Shown in pieces: positions 24,956-32,943 of a stretch of DNA of 64,000 nucleotides. Position 1 is the first letter of the stretch; each line of letters starts with the position of its first letter. The stretch comes from Kluyvera intermedia (GTDB lineage: Bacteria > Pseudomonadota > Gammaproteobacteria > Enterobacterales > Enterobacteriaceae): contig NZ_CP139986.1 of the NCBI RefSeq assembly GCF_034424175.1, positions 930,001-994,000 of the forward strand. The letters are read 5' to 3'. The notes beneath the pieces are model-generated. The model was not told the DNA's origin. It did not search any database and saw only the letters and a program-made list of their open reading frames with translations. Both the position numbers and the translations under genes were made by a program.

Positions 24956-25165
24956 CCCCTCACCCTAACCCTCTCCCCAAAGGGGCGAGGGGACAGTCCG
25001 TGTGGGTGTTGAGAGTGCTGCTCAATATTTAAAGCCGCACGCAACGGTCCCCTCACCCTAACCCTCTCCTCAAAGGGGCGAGGGGACAAAAAACGTTGCT
25101 CAATGCTATAAAGTCGCACGTAACGGTTCCCTCTCCCTTTTTAAGGGAGAGGGCTAGGGTGAGGG
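24956..25165. repeat. CTC-rich palindromic repeats, three copies
   Basis: Copies lie at 24956-24994, 25049-25087 and (inverted) 25129-25165. Each pairs CCCTCACCCTAACCCTCTCC with a GGGGCGAGGGG or GGGAGAGGG arm. The last two share a longer flank (CTCAAT, then AGYCGCACGYAACGGT). A related pair lies at 37517-37616, so this is a dispersed non-coding element family distinct from REP. Confidence 0.8.
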
Positions 25166-25189
25166 TTCCTGCACTGCCCCAAAAAAAGG

Positions 25190-25216
25190 CAAAAAAAGGC
25201 CCTCCAAAAGGAGGGC
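25190..25216 (-). terminator. Terminator after ogl (first copy)
   Basis: On the minus strand GCCCTCC and GGAGGGC pair around TTTT and are followed by CTTTTTTTG, ending the oligogalacturonate lyase gene. Confidence 0.85.
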
Positions 25217-25250
25217 AAGGCCAGTTACAGAAACACAAACTCAGAAGGTA

Positions 25251-26426
25251 TTACGCTTTCATTAAAACGCGCTCAGCAGGCAGTTTGGCGATATACAGCG
25301 CCGGTTTGCCATCTTTGTCAGAGCTAAACAGCACCGCGCTGTCGTCCGGGGTAAAGGACGGATGCGGGTGAGTGACCTGACGGCTGTTTTGTACCGTTGC
25401 CCAAGAGGTATCGTGGCGGGCAACGCGGAAGTAAGCCTGTTTCGCGACGTCGAACGCGTACAGGTAAGGATCGTTATCGATGGTGTAACCGCTGGTGTCT
25501 TTCACATCGACCGGCGTACCGGAACCGTCACCGACCAGCAGGGTACCGTCGAAGTTGCTCATCAGATGGGAACAAGCAGGCATCTGCATCAGCGCTTCGT
25601 TGACGTTAGTGTCTGGGTTGAAGCGGTAAATCGTACGACCCTGTTTTCCTTTCAGGTAGGAAACGTAGACCAGAGCCGAACCGTTTGGTACCCAGAATTC
25701 GTGAGTACAGCTTTCGCCTTCGGCATGCTCTTTCACTTTACGCACGTTGCTGCCGTCTTCATTAACCATCCACATACGCGCATCGACCAGGTCGTGCGGG
25801 CCTTCGTGGCAGAAGGCAACCGTGCTGTCGTCGAACGGACGATAAATCGGGTGGCCGAGCCAGTTTTTTTCTTCGTGAATCACCGCGCTTTCGCCGGTTT
25901 TCAGGTCAACACGCAGCAGACGGCAGTGCGGACCTTTATGGAAGAAGTCGTGGAACAGCTGCCAGTCGTTCAGCGGCGTCCAGTCGCTTTTGGCAATTTC
26001 AATACCGACCAGCTTGGTGCAATCGCTGTTAGAGACCCAGGTGCCGTAGCCAACCCAGTCGTCAGGCACACGGTAAACTTCACGTTCAGCCAACGTTTTC
26101 AGGTTAACTTCCAGTAACGTGCGGTCGTTCTTAACATAATAGAGAGACTTGTCATCTGGAGACAGGAAACCGCCAAAGGTGTTGTCGCCAGCGCCTTCAG
26201 TCAGTTGGATTGCTTCGGCATTTGCCACATCCAGTAAATAGTAGTTCCAATGGCCATCGAACTCGCCCGCGAATAAAAGGTGGCTACCATCGTTAAAGAA
26301 ACACTTCTGATAGAAGTAGTTACGATGACACGTTACCTCTGGTGGGGTTAAGCGGGTGACTTCCGCGCCGGTGTCCGGGTCGCGGCTGACCTCGTAGTTC
26401 AATTTTACCCGCATGCCTTTAGCCAT
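25251..26426 (-). CDS. ogl: Oligogalacturonate lyase Ogl (copy 1)
   Basis: This 391-residue cytosolic enzyme is a seven-bladed beta-propeller of polysaccharide lyase family 22. It splits saturated and unsaturated digalacturonate into 5-keto-4-deoxyuronate and galacturonate. CHRNYFYQKCFFNDG, LGHPIYRP, AFCHEGPHDLVDARMW and the metal-binding SHLMSN and QVTHPHPSF are intact. It matches Dickeya Ogl as I remember it over the full length. The ATG at 26426 follows GGAG and agrees with the family start. It is divergent from kduI and has a KdgR-like box upstream. Confidence 0.95.
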   Translation of the reverse strand: MAKGMRVKLNYEVSRDPDTGAEVTRLTPPEVTCHRNYFYQKCFFNDGSHLLFAGEFDGHWNYYLLDVANAEAIQLTEGAGDNTFGGFLSPDDKSLYYVKNDRTLLEVNLKTLAEREVYRVPDDWVGYGTWVSNSDCTKLVGIEIAKSDWTPLNDWQLFHDFFHKGPHCRLLRVDLKTGESAVIHEEKNWLGHPIYRPFDDSTVAFCHEGPHDLVDARMWMVNEDGSNVRKVKEHAEGESCTHEFWVPNGSALVYVSYLKGKQGRTIYRFNPDTNVNEALMQMPACSHLMSNFDGTLLVGDGSGTPVDVKDTSGYTIDNDPYLYAFDVAKQAYFRVARHDTSWATVQNSRQVTHPHPSFTPDDSAVLFSSDKDGKPALYIAKLPAERVLMKA

Positions 26427-26512
26427 GATGATCTCCTTTACTCCAGCGGTCGCGTGGCCTGTCATCCTCGCTGGCCGATGTGGATGTTATTTTAAAAGTC
26501 TGGTGTCAATTT

Positions 26513-26531
26513 ATCAAAACAACGTTTCATT
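26513..26531 (-). promoter_or_regulatory. KdgR-like operator before ogl
   Basis: ATCAAAACAACGTTTCATT matches the KdgR consensus at most positions and lies about 87 bp upstream of the ogl start. Confidence 0.65.
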
Positions 26532-26768
26532 GTTTGTGATGTCAGACGCACTTTATACGAAAAATGCGCATTTCTGCGATTTTTTTGCAGTGCTCTGTCG
26601 CGCACTGTCAAGCCAACCTTCGTTTTTGCGACATCATTTACCTATTTAAGGTTATTTTTCAAAGAAACATGTAACCAAATGAATAATAGTGCTTTTTGGC
26701 TTTAGCTTATCGTGCGTAATAACGTATTCGTGATCCATTTTGCATTTTTGATATTAATTCACAGAAAA

Positions 26769-26809
26769 AATGAAACGATGTTTTATTTGGAATTGAAAAC
26801 ACGTTTCAT
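26769..26809 (+). promoter_or_regulatory. Two KdgR-like operators before kduI
   Basis: AATGAAACGATGTTTTATT (26769-26787) and AATTGAAAACACGTTTCAT (26791-26809) fit the KdgR consensus closely. The first is near perfect. They lie about 90-130 bp before the kduI start. The rest of the ogl-kduI gap (26427-26895) shows no gene. Confidence 0.75.
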
Positions 26810-26895
26810 CAGCGATAAGATAAGGGCATTAAGAAAGTGGAATGGAGTTTCGTTCTGCTATAAGAGTATGTAGCCACATTTTCCTGGAGGTTAAG

Positions 26896-27732
26896 GTGGA
26901 AGTAAGACAGAGCATTCACAGCGCACATGCAAAGACGCTGGATACACAGGGCCTTCGTGACGAGTTTTTAGTTGAGCAGGTTTTCGTCGCTGACGAGTAC
27001 ACCATGGTTTACAGCCATATCGACCGCATTATCGTTGGCGGCATTATGCCGGTTGCTAAAACGGTCTCAGTCGGTGGCGAAGTGGGTAAACAGCTTGGCG
27101 TTAGCTTCTTCCTGGAGCGTCGTGAACTGGGTGTTATCAATATTGGCGGCGCGGGTACGATTACCGTTGACGGCAAGTTTTATGAAATTGGCCATCGCGA
27201 TGCGCTTTACGTGGGTAAAGGGGCTAAAGAGGTGGTGTTCGCAAGTGTTGATGCGGCGAAACCGGCGAAGTTTTACTACAACTGCGCCCCGGCTCATACC
27301 ACGTACCCAACCAAAAAAGTGACGCCAGCCGACGTCGCGCCGGTCACGCTGGGGGATAACCTCACTAGCAACCGCCGTACCATTAACAAATATTTTGTTC
27401 CTGATGTGCTGGAAACCTGCCAGCTCAGCATGGGTCTGACCGAGCTAGCACCGGGCAACTTGTGGAATACCATGCCGTGCCATACCCATGAGCGTCGCAT
27501 GGAAGTCTACTTCTACTTCAACATGGATGAAGACAGCTGCGTGTTCCACATGATGGGGCAACCGCAGGAAACCCGTCACGTGGTGATGCACAACGAACAG
27601 GCGGTGATTTCACCGAGCTGGTCAATCCATTCAGGTGTGGGTACCAAAGCGTATACCTTCATCTGGGGGATGGTGGGCGAGAACCAGGTCTTCGACGACA
27701 TGGATCACGTAGCAGTGAAGGATCTGCGCTAG
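26896..27732 (+). CDS. kduI: 5-keto 4-deoxyuronate isomerase KduI
   Basis: The 278 residues equal E. coli KduI in length and are nearly identical over long stretches. This cupin-fold zinc enzyme converts 5-keto-4-deoxyuronate to 2,5-diketo-3-deoxygluconate. Metal ligands are visible in CHTHERRMEVYFYF (two His and a Glu) and SIHSG. The GTG at 26896 follows TGGAGG and gives the known N-terminus (VEVRQSIHSAHAKTLD). kduD follows 62 bp later and is probably co-transcribed. KdgR boxes lie upstream. Confidence 0.96.
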   Translation: MEVRQSIHSAHAKTLDTQGLRDEFLVEQVFVADEYTMVYSHIDRIIVGGIMPVAKTVSVGGEVGKQLGVSFFLERRELGVINIGGAGTITVDGKFYEIGHRDALYVGKGAKEVVFASVDAAKPAKFYYNCAPAHTTYPTKKVTPADVAPVTLGDNLTSNRRTINKYFVPDVLETCQLSMGLTELAPGNLWNTMPCHTHERRMEVYFYFNMDEDSCVFHMMGQPQETRHVVMHNEQAVISPSWSIHSGVGTKAYTFIWGMVGENQVFDDMDHVAVKDLR

Positions 27733-27794
27733 GCGCGGACAGCATTAGATAACAATGCCTGTCCGGTACAGGCGCTAACAACAAGGAATATAAA

Positions 27795-28556
27795 ATGATT
27801 TTGGATTCATTCTCTCTGCAAGGTAAAGTTGCCGTCGTCACGGGTTGTGATACCGGTCTGGGTCAGGGTATGGCGCTGGGTCTGGCAGAAGCTGGATGTG
27901 ACATCGTCGGTATCAACATCGTTGAACCGACTGAAACCATTGAACGTGTCACCGCACTGGGCCGTCGTTTCCTGAGCCTGACCGCTGATCTGCGTCAGAT
28001 TGATGGTATCCCGGCACTGCTGGAGCGCGCGGTGGCAGAATACGGTCATATCGATATTCTGGTGAACAACGCGGGTCTGATTCGTCGTGAAGATGCTATC
28101 AACTTCAGCGAAAAAGACTGGGATGACGTCATGAACCTGAACATCAAGAGCGTGTTCTTCATGGCTCAGGCTGCGGCTAAGCACTTCATCGCGCAGGGTA
28201 AAGGCGGCAAAATCATCAATATCGCGTCCATGCTCTCCTTCCAGGGCGGCATCCGTGTGCCATCTTACACCGCATCAAAAAGCGGCGTGATGGGCGTTAC
28301 CCGTCTGATGGCGAACGAATGGGCGCAGCACGGCATCAACGTTAATGCCATTGCCCCAGGCTACATGGCTACCAACAATACCCAGCAGCTGCGTGCTGAC
28401 GAAGAGCGTAGCGCTGCTATCCTTGAGCGTATCCCAGCGGGTCGTTGGGGTCTGCCAAGCGATCTGATGGGGCCGATTGTGTTCCTGGCTTCTCCGGCGT
28501 CTGACTACATCAACGGTTACACCGTGGCTGTCGATGGCGGTTGGTTAGCGCGCTAA
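27795..28556 (+). CDS. kduD: 2-deoxy-D-gluconate 3-dehydrogenase KduD
   Basis: This 253-residue short-chain dehydrogenase reduces 2,5-diketo-3-deoxygluconate to 2-keto-3-deoxygluconate with NADH. The cofactor motif is TGCDTGLG (16-23) and NNAG is at 91-94. The catalytic triad is S145, Y158 and K162 (YTASK). AAGGA lies before the ATG. It is the second gene of the kduID operon and is followed by a strong terminator. Confidence 0.96.
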   Translation: MILDSFSLQGKVAVVTGCDTGLGQGMALGLAEAGCDIVGINIVEPTETIERVTALGRRFLSLTADLRQIDGIPALLERAVAEYGHIDILVNNAGLIRREDAINFSEKDWDDVMNLNIKSVFFMAQAAAKHFIAQGKGGKIINIASMLSFQGGIRVPSYTASKSGVMGVTRLMANEWAQHGINVNAIAPGYMATNNTQQLRADEERSAAILERIPAGRWGLPSDLMGPIVFLASPASDYINGYTVAVDGGWLAR

Positions 28557-28580
28557 GTTTTAGCTGATGATGAAAAAAAG

Positions 28581-28602
28581 ACCTGCTTCGGCAGGTTTTT
28601 TT
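28581..28602 (+). terminator. Terminator after kduD
   Basis: ACCTGC-TTCG-GCAGGT, a stable UUCG tetraloop hairpin, is followed by a run of T. Confidence 0.9.
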
Positions 28603-28615
28603 GTGCCTGCGGTTT

Positions 28616-28689
28616 CCCCGGCGGCGCTGCGCTTGGCCGGGCTACGTCCGTGTACATTTGTAGCCCGGCCAAGCGCAGCGCCGCCGGGA
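28616..28689. repeat. BIME (two inverted REPs) between kduD and araE
   Basis: CCCGGCGGCGCTGCGCTTGG and its near-exact inverse CCAAGCGCAGCGCCGCCGGG face each other across about 17 bp. Confidence 0.9.
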
Positions 28690-28845
28690 TTGTGTGCAAA
28701 TCATCCATATCTAAATATCCAGATAATCCATGTGGATCTGCCCATTGATAAATAGTAACGCATGTGTAACAGGATATTTTGACGGCGCGGAACGATTAAG
28801 ATCTCTATCTGAAAGTAAAATGTCCATCACAAAACCATACAGTGC

Positions 28846-28861
28846 AGCAATAAAATCCATA
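28846..28861 (+). promoter_or_regulatory. AraC half-site before araE
   Basis: AGCAATAAAATCCATA matches the AraC half-site pattern (TAGC, seven bases, TCCATA) in all but the first base. Weaker partners TCCATC (28823) and ACCATA (28834) lie upstream. It stands about 85 bp before araE, as expected for an arabinose-induced promoter. araC is not in the window. Confidence 0.6.
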
Positions 28862-28944
28862 TCTTTAACGCGTCCAGCCTGACACCTTTGCCCTGCAATC
28901 ACTTACTTTCATGCCATGTGTTACTTTGCCAGGCAGGAATAAAA

Positions 28945-30363
28945 ATGACTTCAATCAGTAACGATCCTTCGCTAATGCCGCGTACCCAGCGTGATACAAA
29001 GCGTATGAACCAGTTTGTCTCGATTGCCGCTGCGGTGGCAGGATTACTTTTTGGCCTTGATATTGGCGTGATTGCGGGGGCGCTGCCCTTTATCACCGAT
29101 CACTTCGTTTTATCCAGCCGTATGCAAGAGTGGGTTGTCAGCAGCATGATGCTGGGGGCGGCCATTGGCGCGTTATTTAACGGTTGGCTCTCCTTCCGCC
29201 TGGGGCGCAAATACAGCCTGATGGTAGGGGCGATTCTGTTTGTCGCAGGTTCCATTGGCTCGGCGTTTGCCGCCAATGTCGAAATGCTGTTAATTGCCAG
29301 GGTGATTCTTGGTGTGGCCGTGGGTATTGCCTCTTACACAGCACCACTGTATCTGTCAGAAATGGCGAGCGAAAACGTGCGCGGTAAGATGATCAGCATG
29401 TACCAACTGATGGTAACGCTGGGGATCGTCATGGCGTTTCTGTCTGATACGGCCTTTAGCTACAGCGGCAACTGGCGGGCGATGCTCGGTGTGCTGGCAC
29501 TACCGGCGGTCTTGTTGATTATTCTGGTTATATTCCTGCCAAATAGCCCGCGCTGGCTGGCAGAGAAAGGTCGTCATGTTGAGGCTGAGGAAGTGTTGCG
29601 TATGCTGCGTGACACCTCCGAGAAAGCGCGCGATGAGCTCAATGAAATTCGTGAAAGCCTGAAACTCAAACAGGGGGGCTGGGCGCTGTTCAAAATTAAT
29701 CGCAACGTTCGCCGTGCGGTGTTCCTCGGGATGTTACTGCAAGCTATGCAGCAGTTTACCGGCATGAATATCATCATGTATTACGCGCCGCGCATCTTTA
29801 AAATGGCGGGCTTTACCACCACCGAACAGCAGATGATCGCCACGCTGCTGGTGGGGCTCACATTTATGTTTGCCACCTTTATCGCGGTGTTTACCGTTGA
29901 TAAAGCCGGACGGAAACCCGCGCTGAAAATCGGTTTTACCATCATGGCGCTGGGGACTCTGGTGCTGGGCTACTGCCTGATGCAGCTTGATAACGGTACT
30001 GTATCCAGCGGGTTGTCCTGGCTTTCCGTGGGCATGACAATGATGTGTATTGCAGGTTATGCGATGAGTGCCGCACCGGTGGTGTGGATCCTGTGCTCGG
30101 AAATCCAGCCGCTGAAATGTCGTGACTTTGGTATCACCTGTTCGACCACCACTAACTGGGTGTCGAATATGATTATTGGTGCGACCTTCCTGACGCTGCT
30201 GGATTCGATTGGCGCGGCGGGGACTTTCTGGCTGTATACCGTGCTGAACGTGGCCTTTATTGGCGTCACCTTCTGGCTGATTCCAGAAACAAAAGGGGTG
30301 ACGCTTGAACATATTGAACGCAAGCTGATGAAAGGCGAGAAACTTCGCGATATCGGGGTGTAA
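28945..30363 (+). CDS. araE: Arabinose:proton symporter AraE
   Basis: This 472-residue protein is the same length as E. coli AraE and closely matches it. It is a twelve-helix MFS sugar porter with RLGRKYSLMVGA, PLYLSEMASENVRG and PNSPRWLAEKGR in the first half, and QQFTGMNIIMYYAP, DKAGRKPAL and PETKGVTLEHIERKL in the second. It imports L-arabinose with H+. The ATG at 28945 follows CAGGAATAA. Arabinose is common in pectin side chains, which fits its place inside the pectin locus, though it is at its usual position relative to kduD and ygeA. Confidence 0.96.
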   Translation: MTSISNDPSLMPRTQRDTKRMNQFVSIAAAVAGLLFGLDIGVIAGALPFITDHFVLSSRMQEWVVSSMMLGAAIGALFNGWLSFRLGRKYSLMVGAILFVAGSIGSAFAANVEMLLIARVILGVAVGIASYTAPLYLSEMASENVRGKMISMYQLMVTLGIVMAFLSDTAFSYSGNWRAMLGVLALPAVLLIILVIFLPNSPRWLAEKGRHVEAEEVLRMLRDTSEKARDELNEIRESLKLKQGGWALFKINRNVRRAVFLGMLLQAMQQFTGMNIIMYYAPRIFKMAGFTTTEQQMIATLLVGLTFMFATFIAVFTVDKAGRKPALKIGFTIMALGTLVLGYCLMQLDNGTVSSGLSWLSVGMTMMCIAGYAMSAAPVVWILCSEIQPLKCRDFGITCSTTTNWVSNMIIGATFLTLLDSIGAAGTFWLYTVLNVAFIGVTFWLIPETKGVTLEHIERKLMKGEKLRDIGV

Positions 30364-30368
30364 ACAGA

Positions 30369-30436
30369 TCCCGGCGGCGCTACGCTTGGCCGGGCTACAC
30401 CAATCAGTAGCCCGGCCAAGCGCAGCGCCGCCGGGA
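30369..30436. repeat. BIME between araE and ogl
   Basis: CCCGGCGGCGCTACGCTTGG and CCAAGCGCAGCGCCGCCGGG form an inverted REP pair between convergent genes. Confidence 0.9.
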
Positions 30437-30445
30437 AGCACCCAA

Positions 30446-31573
30446 CTACACCTTCGCCAAATACAGTGCCGGCATTCCTTCAACATCTGAGGTATACAGC
30501 ACCCACTCACCATCCGGTGAGAACGACGGGTGAGGGTGGGTCACCTGACGATCGCCATCCAGCACCTTCCAGCTACTGTTATGCTGACAAATCGCTTTCT
30601 TATCGCCGGTTTGCAAATCAAATACCCAGATAAACGGATCGTTCAGGCTGATGTCGCCGGTATTATGCGGCGCACCGTCGCCGACCACTAAAGACCCATC
30701 GTGATTGCTCATCAGGTGAGAGCAGGGTGGGATCTCCATCAACTGGCGGTTTTCCAGGGTGACCGGATCGGCACTGTAGAGATAGCGATGCGGGTTGTTT
30801 TCCTGATGCGCAACGTAATAAAGCGCAGAACCATCCGGCACCCAGAATTCATGAGTAAAGCTTTCGCCCGGCTGTTGCTGACGCACGCAGCGGAGGTTGC
30901 TGCCATCCTGATTAATCAACCACATCCGCGCATCAATCGCGTCACGCGGTCCCTCGTGGCAAAACGCGACGGTAGTGTCATCGTAAGGCCGGTAGATAGG
31001 ATGCCCAAGCCAGCGTTTCTCCTGCAAAATTGTACGCTGCTCGCCGGTTTTCAGGTCGATATTAATCAGACGGCATTCCGGCTCGGTAAAGTAGAACGCG
31101 CGGAATTTCGACCAGTCGGTCAACGGCTGCCAGTCGCGTTTTTTAATCTCAATACCGACCAGTTTTGTACAGTCGGAGTTGGCAACCCACGTCCCGTAGG
31201 CGACCCACTCGTCGTCCACTTCATACACCACGTACTCTTCAAGCGTAGTGAGGTCAACGCGTTTGAGCTGACGCGTATCTTTGACGTACCACAAAGATTG
31301 GTCATCATCCGACAAGAAGCCGCCGAAAGTATTATCCCCTGGGCCATCGGTCAACTGGGTGGCCTGCTGCGCGGCGATATCCAGTAAATAGTAGTTCCAG
31401 TGCCCCTCAAACGCGCCGCCAAAAATCAGTTTGCCGCCATCGCGGGTAAAGCATTTTTGGTAGAAGTAGTTCCGGTGGCAAATAATGTGCGGTGGCGTCA
31501 TCCGGATCACTTCGTGACCGGTTTCGCTGTCTGTCTGTTGTCGGAAATTCAGCGGGATGATTTTGCCTTTCAT
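30446..31573 (-). CDS. ogl: Oligogalacturonate lyase Ogl (copy 2)
   Basis: This 375-residue PL22 lyase is a paralogue of the one at 25251-26426. CHRNYFYQKCFTRDGG, LGHPIYRPYDDTTVAFCHEGP, SHLMSN and QVTHPHPSFSPDG keep the metal site. It is shorter by 16 residues, mainly in a loop around DTSGYTID of copy 1 and at the C-terminus. It is the last gene after togMNAB but is separated from togB by a hairpin with a U tract, so its level may differ. No KdgR box lies directly before it. GGAGAAAG precedes the ATG. Confidence 0.94.
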   Translation of the reverse strand: MKGKIIPLNFRQQTDSETGHEVIRMTPPHIICHRNYFYQKCFTRDGGKLIFGGAFEGHWNYYLLDIAAQQATQLTDGPGDNTFGGFLSDDDQSLWYVKDTRQLKRVDLTTLEEYVVYEVDDEWVAYGTWVANSDCTKLVGIEIKKRDWQPLTDWSKFRAFYFTEPECRLINIDLKTGEQRTILQEKRWLGHPIYRPYDDTTVAFCHEGPRDAIDARMWLINQDGSNLRCVRQQQPGESFTHEFWVPDGSALYYVAHQENNPHRYLYSADPVTLENRQLMEIPPCSHLMSNHDGSLVVGDGAPHNTGDISLNDPFIWVFDLQTGDKKAICQHNSSWKVLDGDRQVTHPHPSFSPDGEWVLYTSDVEGMPALYLAKV

Positions 31574-31590
31574 GTGCTTTCTCCTTAGAT

Positions 31591-31624
31591 AAAAAAATAC
31601 CCCGCAACCGGAAGTTGCAGGGTA
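31591..31624 (-). terminator. Terminator or attenuator between togB and ogl
   Basis: On the minus strand TACCCTGCAACTTCC and GGTTGCGGGGTA pair and are followed by TTTTTTTAT. It lies within the operon and would reduce read-through into ogl. Confidence 0.75.
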
Positions 31625-31642
31625 TTAATACATTTAAATCAA

Positions 31643-32929
31643 TTAGCGCATGGCGCGTTTCAGGATACGTTCAGCCTGACGCTGGAAGTCGGATGCCGCT
31701 TCCTCTACCGTTTTCTGACCATAGTCGATGTACTGCAAAGAGGTACCGAACTGGGCAACAATCTGCGGATCATCAAAGTACGGAGACACGCTCAGTTTCG
31801 CTGGCAGAGACTGCGCCAGGCGCAGACCGGCAACAGACGGATCGCTCTCTTTCAAGGTGCCATCTTCGGTCAGGTATTTCACCGCCACTTTGCTCAGCGG
31901 AACGCCACGCTCCAGACCCAGCGTATCCACGCCTTCTTTGCTGTTCAGCAAGAAGTTGATCACTTTCGCTGCGGCTTCTGGGTTCTTGGTAGACTTGCCG
32001 ATAGACAGCATCTGCGCAGGTTTGAAGAACAGGCCCGCATCGGTAGCACCTGGCAGCATTGGGTAGTTACCCAGCTCCAGCTTAGCCGGTGGCTTCAGGT
32101 TATCGGAGTACTTGTTAATGGTGGAGTTCCACATATAAGTACCGCCCCATTCGCCCTGGATCCACGGCTTCATTTCGTACATGTTGCTCTTACCAAATGA
32201 CGCATAGTATTTGGTGTCTGGCATCACGTGGCTATCGACCAGTTTTTTGTACATCTGGAAGAACTCAACCCACTGCTCTTTGCTGTAGGACAGTTTCTTG
32301 GTCTGCTCGTTGATTGCCGGAATATTGTATTTCTGCGTCATATAGGAGTTCAGCAGCGCCAGCGTATCCTGGTGCTCCAGAACCACTGGATAATACTGTT
32401 TACCCAGCTTGCTTTCGAAGGTCTTACCCGCCGCCATCAACTCATCCCAGGTTTTCGGGTATTCAACGCCCGCTTGCTTCCAGGTTTCATTGTTGAGGTA
32501 GAACACGCGTGCGGTCACGGAGATTGGGATCCCGTTCAGTTTGCCGTTCACCGTGGTGGACTGCAGTTCTTTCGCATCGAACTGGCTTAAGTCGATAACG
32601 TCCTTCATTTTGTTCAGATCGTAGAAACCGTCGCCATTTTTAGAAAAAATCGGCAGCCAGTTCCAGTTGGTCTGCATCACGTCCGGCTCGGTACCGCCAG
32701 CAATCTGGGTAGTCAGACGGGATAAGTGGCCGTCCCAACCGGTGTACTCAGCTTTGACATTAATATCCGGGTTTTGCTTATGGAACTCTTCCAGCGCCTT
32801 CAAAGTCACTTGGTGGCGACCGTTACCGCCCCACCAGGACATACGAAGATCGACATCCTTTGCCATAGAAGGGAGGGCCGTGAGGCCCAGGGTGGCGGAG
32901 ATTGCTGCGCTTAAAAGCACTTTTTTCAT
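31643..32929 (-). CDS. togB: Oligogalacturonide ABC transporter, binding protein TogB
   Basis: The 428 residues have a signal peptide (MKKVLLSAAISATLGLTALPSMA, then KDVDLRMSWWGG) and a family-1 solute-binding fold (EYTGWDGHLSRLTTQIAGGTEPDVMQTNWNWLP). In the periplasm it would bind pectin oligomers let in by KdgM and hand them to TogMN. Gene order and KdgR boxes upstream of the operon agree with the Dickeya TogMNAB system. Sugar specificity is inferred from context. Confidence 0.9.
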   Translation of the reverse strand: MKKVLLSAAISATLGLTALPSMAKDVDLRMSWWGGNGRHQVTLKALEEFHKQNPDINVKAEYTGWDGHLSRLTTQIAGGTEPDVMQTNWNWLPIFSKNGDGFYDLNKMKDVIDLSQFDAKELQSTTVNGKLNGIPISVTARVFYLNNETWKQAGVEYPKTWDELMAAGKTFESKLGKQYYPVVLEHQDTLALLNSYMTQKYNIPAINEQTKKLSYSKEQWVEFFQMYKKLVDSHVMPDTKYYASFGKSNMYEMKPWIQGEWGGTYMWNSTINKYSDNLKPPAKLELGNYPMLPGATDAGLFFKPAQMLSIGKSTKNPEAAAKVINFLLNSKEGVDTLGLERGVPLSKVAVKYLTEDGTLKESDPSVAGLRLAQSLPAKLSVSPYFDDPQIVAQFGTSLQYIDYGQKTVEEAASDFQRQAERILKRAMR

Positions 32930-32943
32930 TTTAAGACTCCAGA

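Noticed and set aside
24580..25119. Minus-strand frame of 179 codons over the end of kdgM
   Set aside because: It runs through the palindromic repeats and opposite the porin gene; its LSPRPFGERVRVRG-type repeats are a translation of the DNA repeat.
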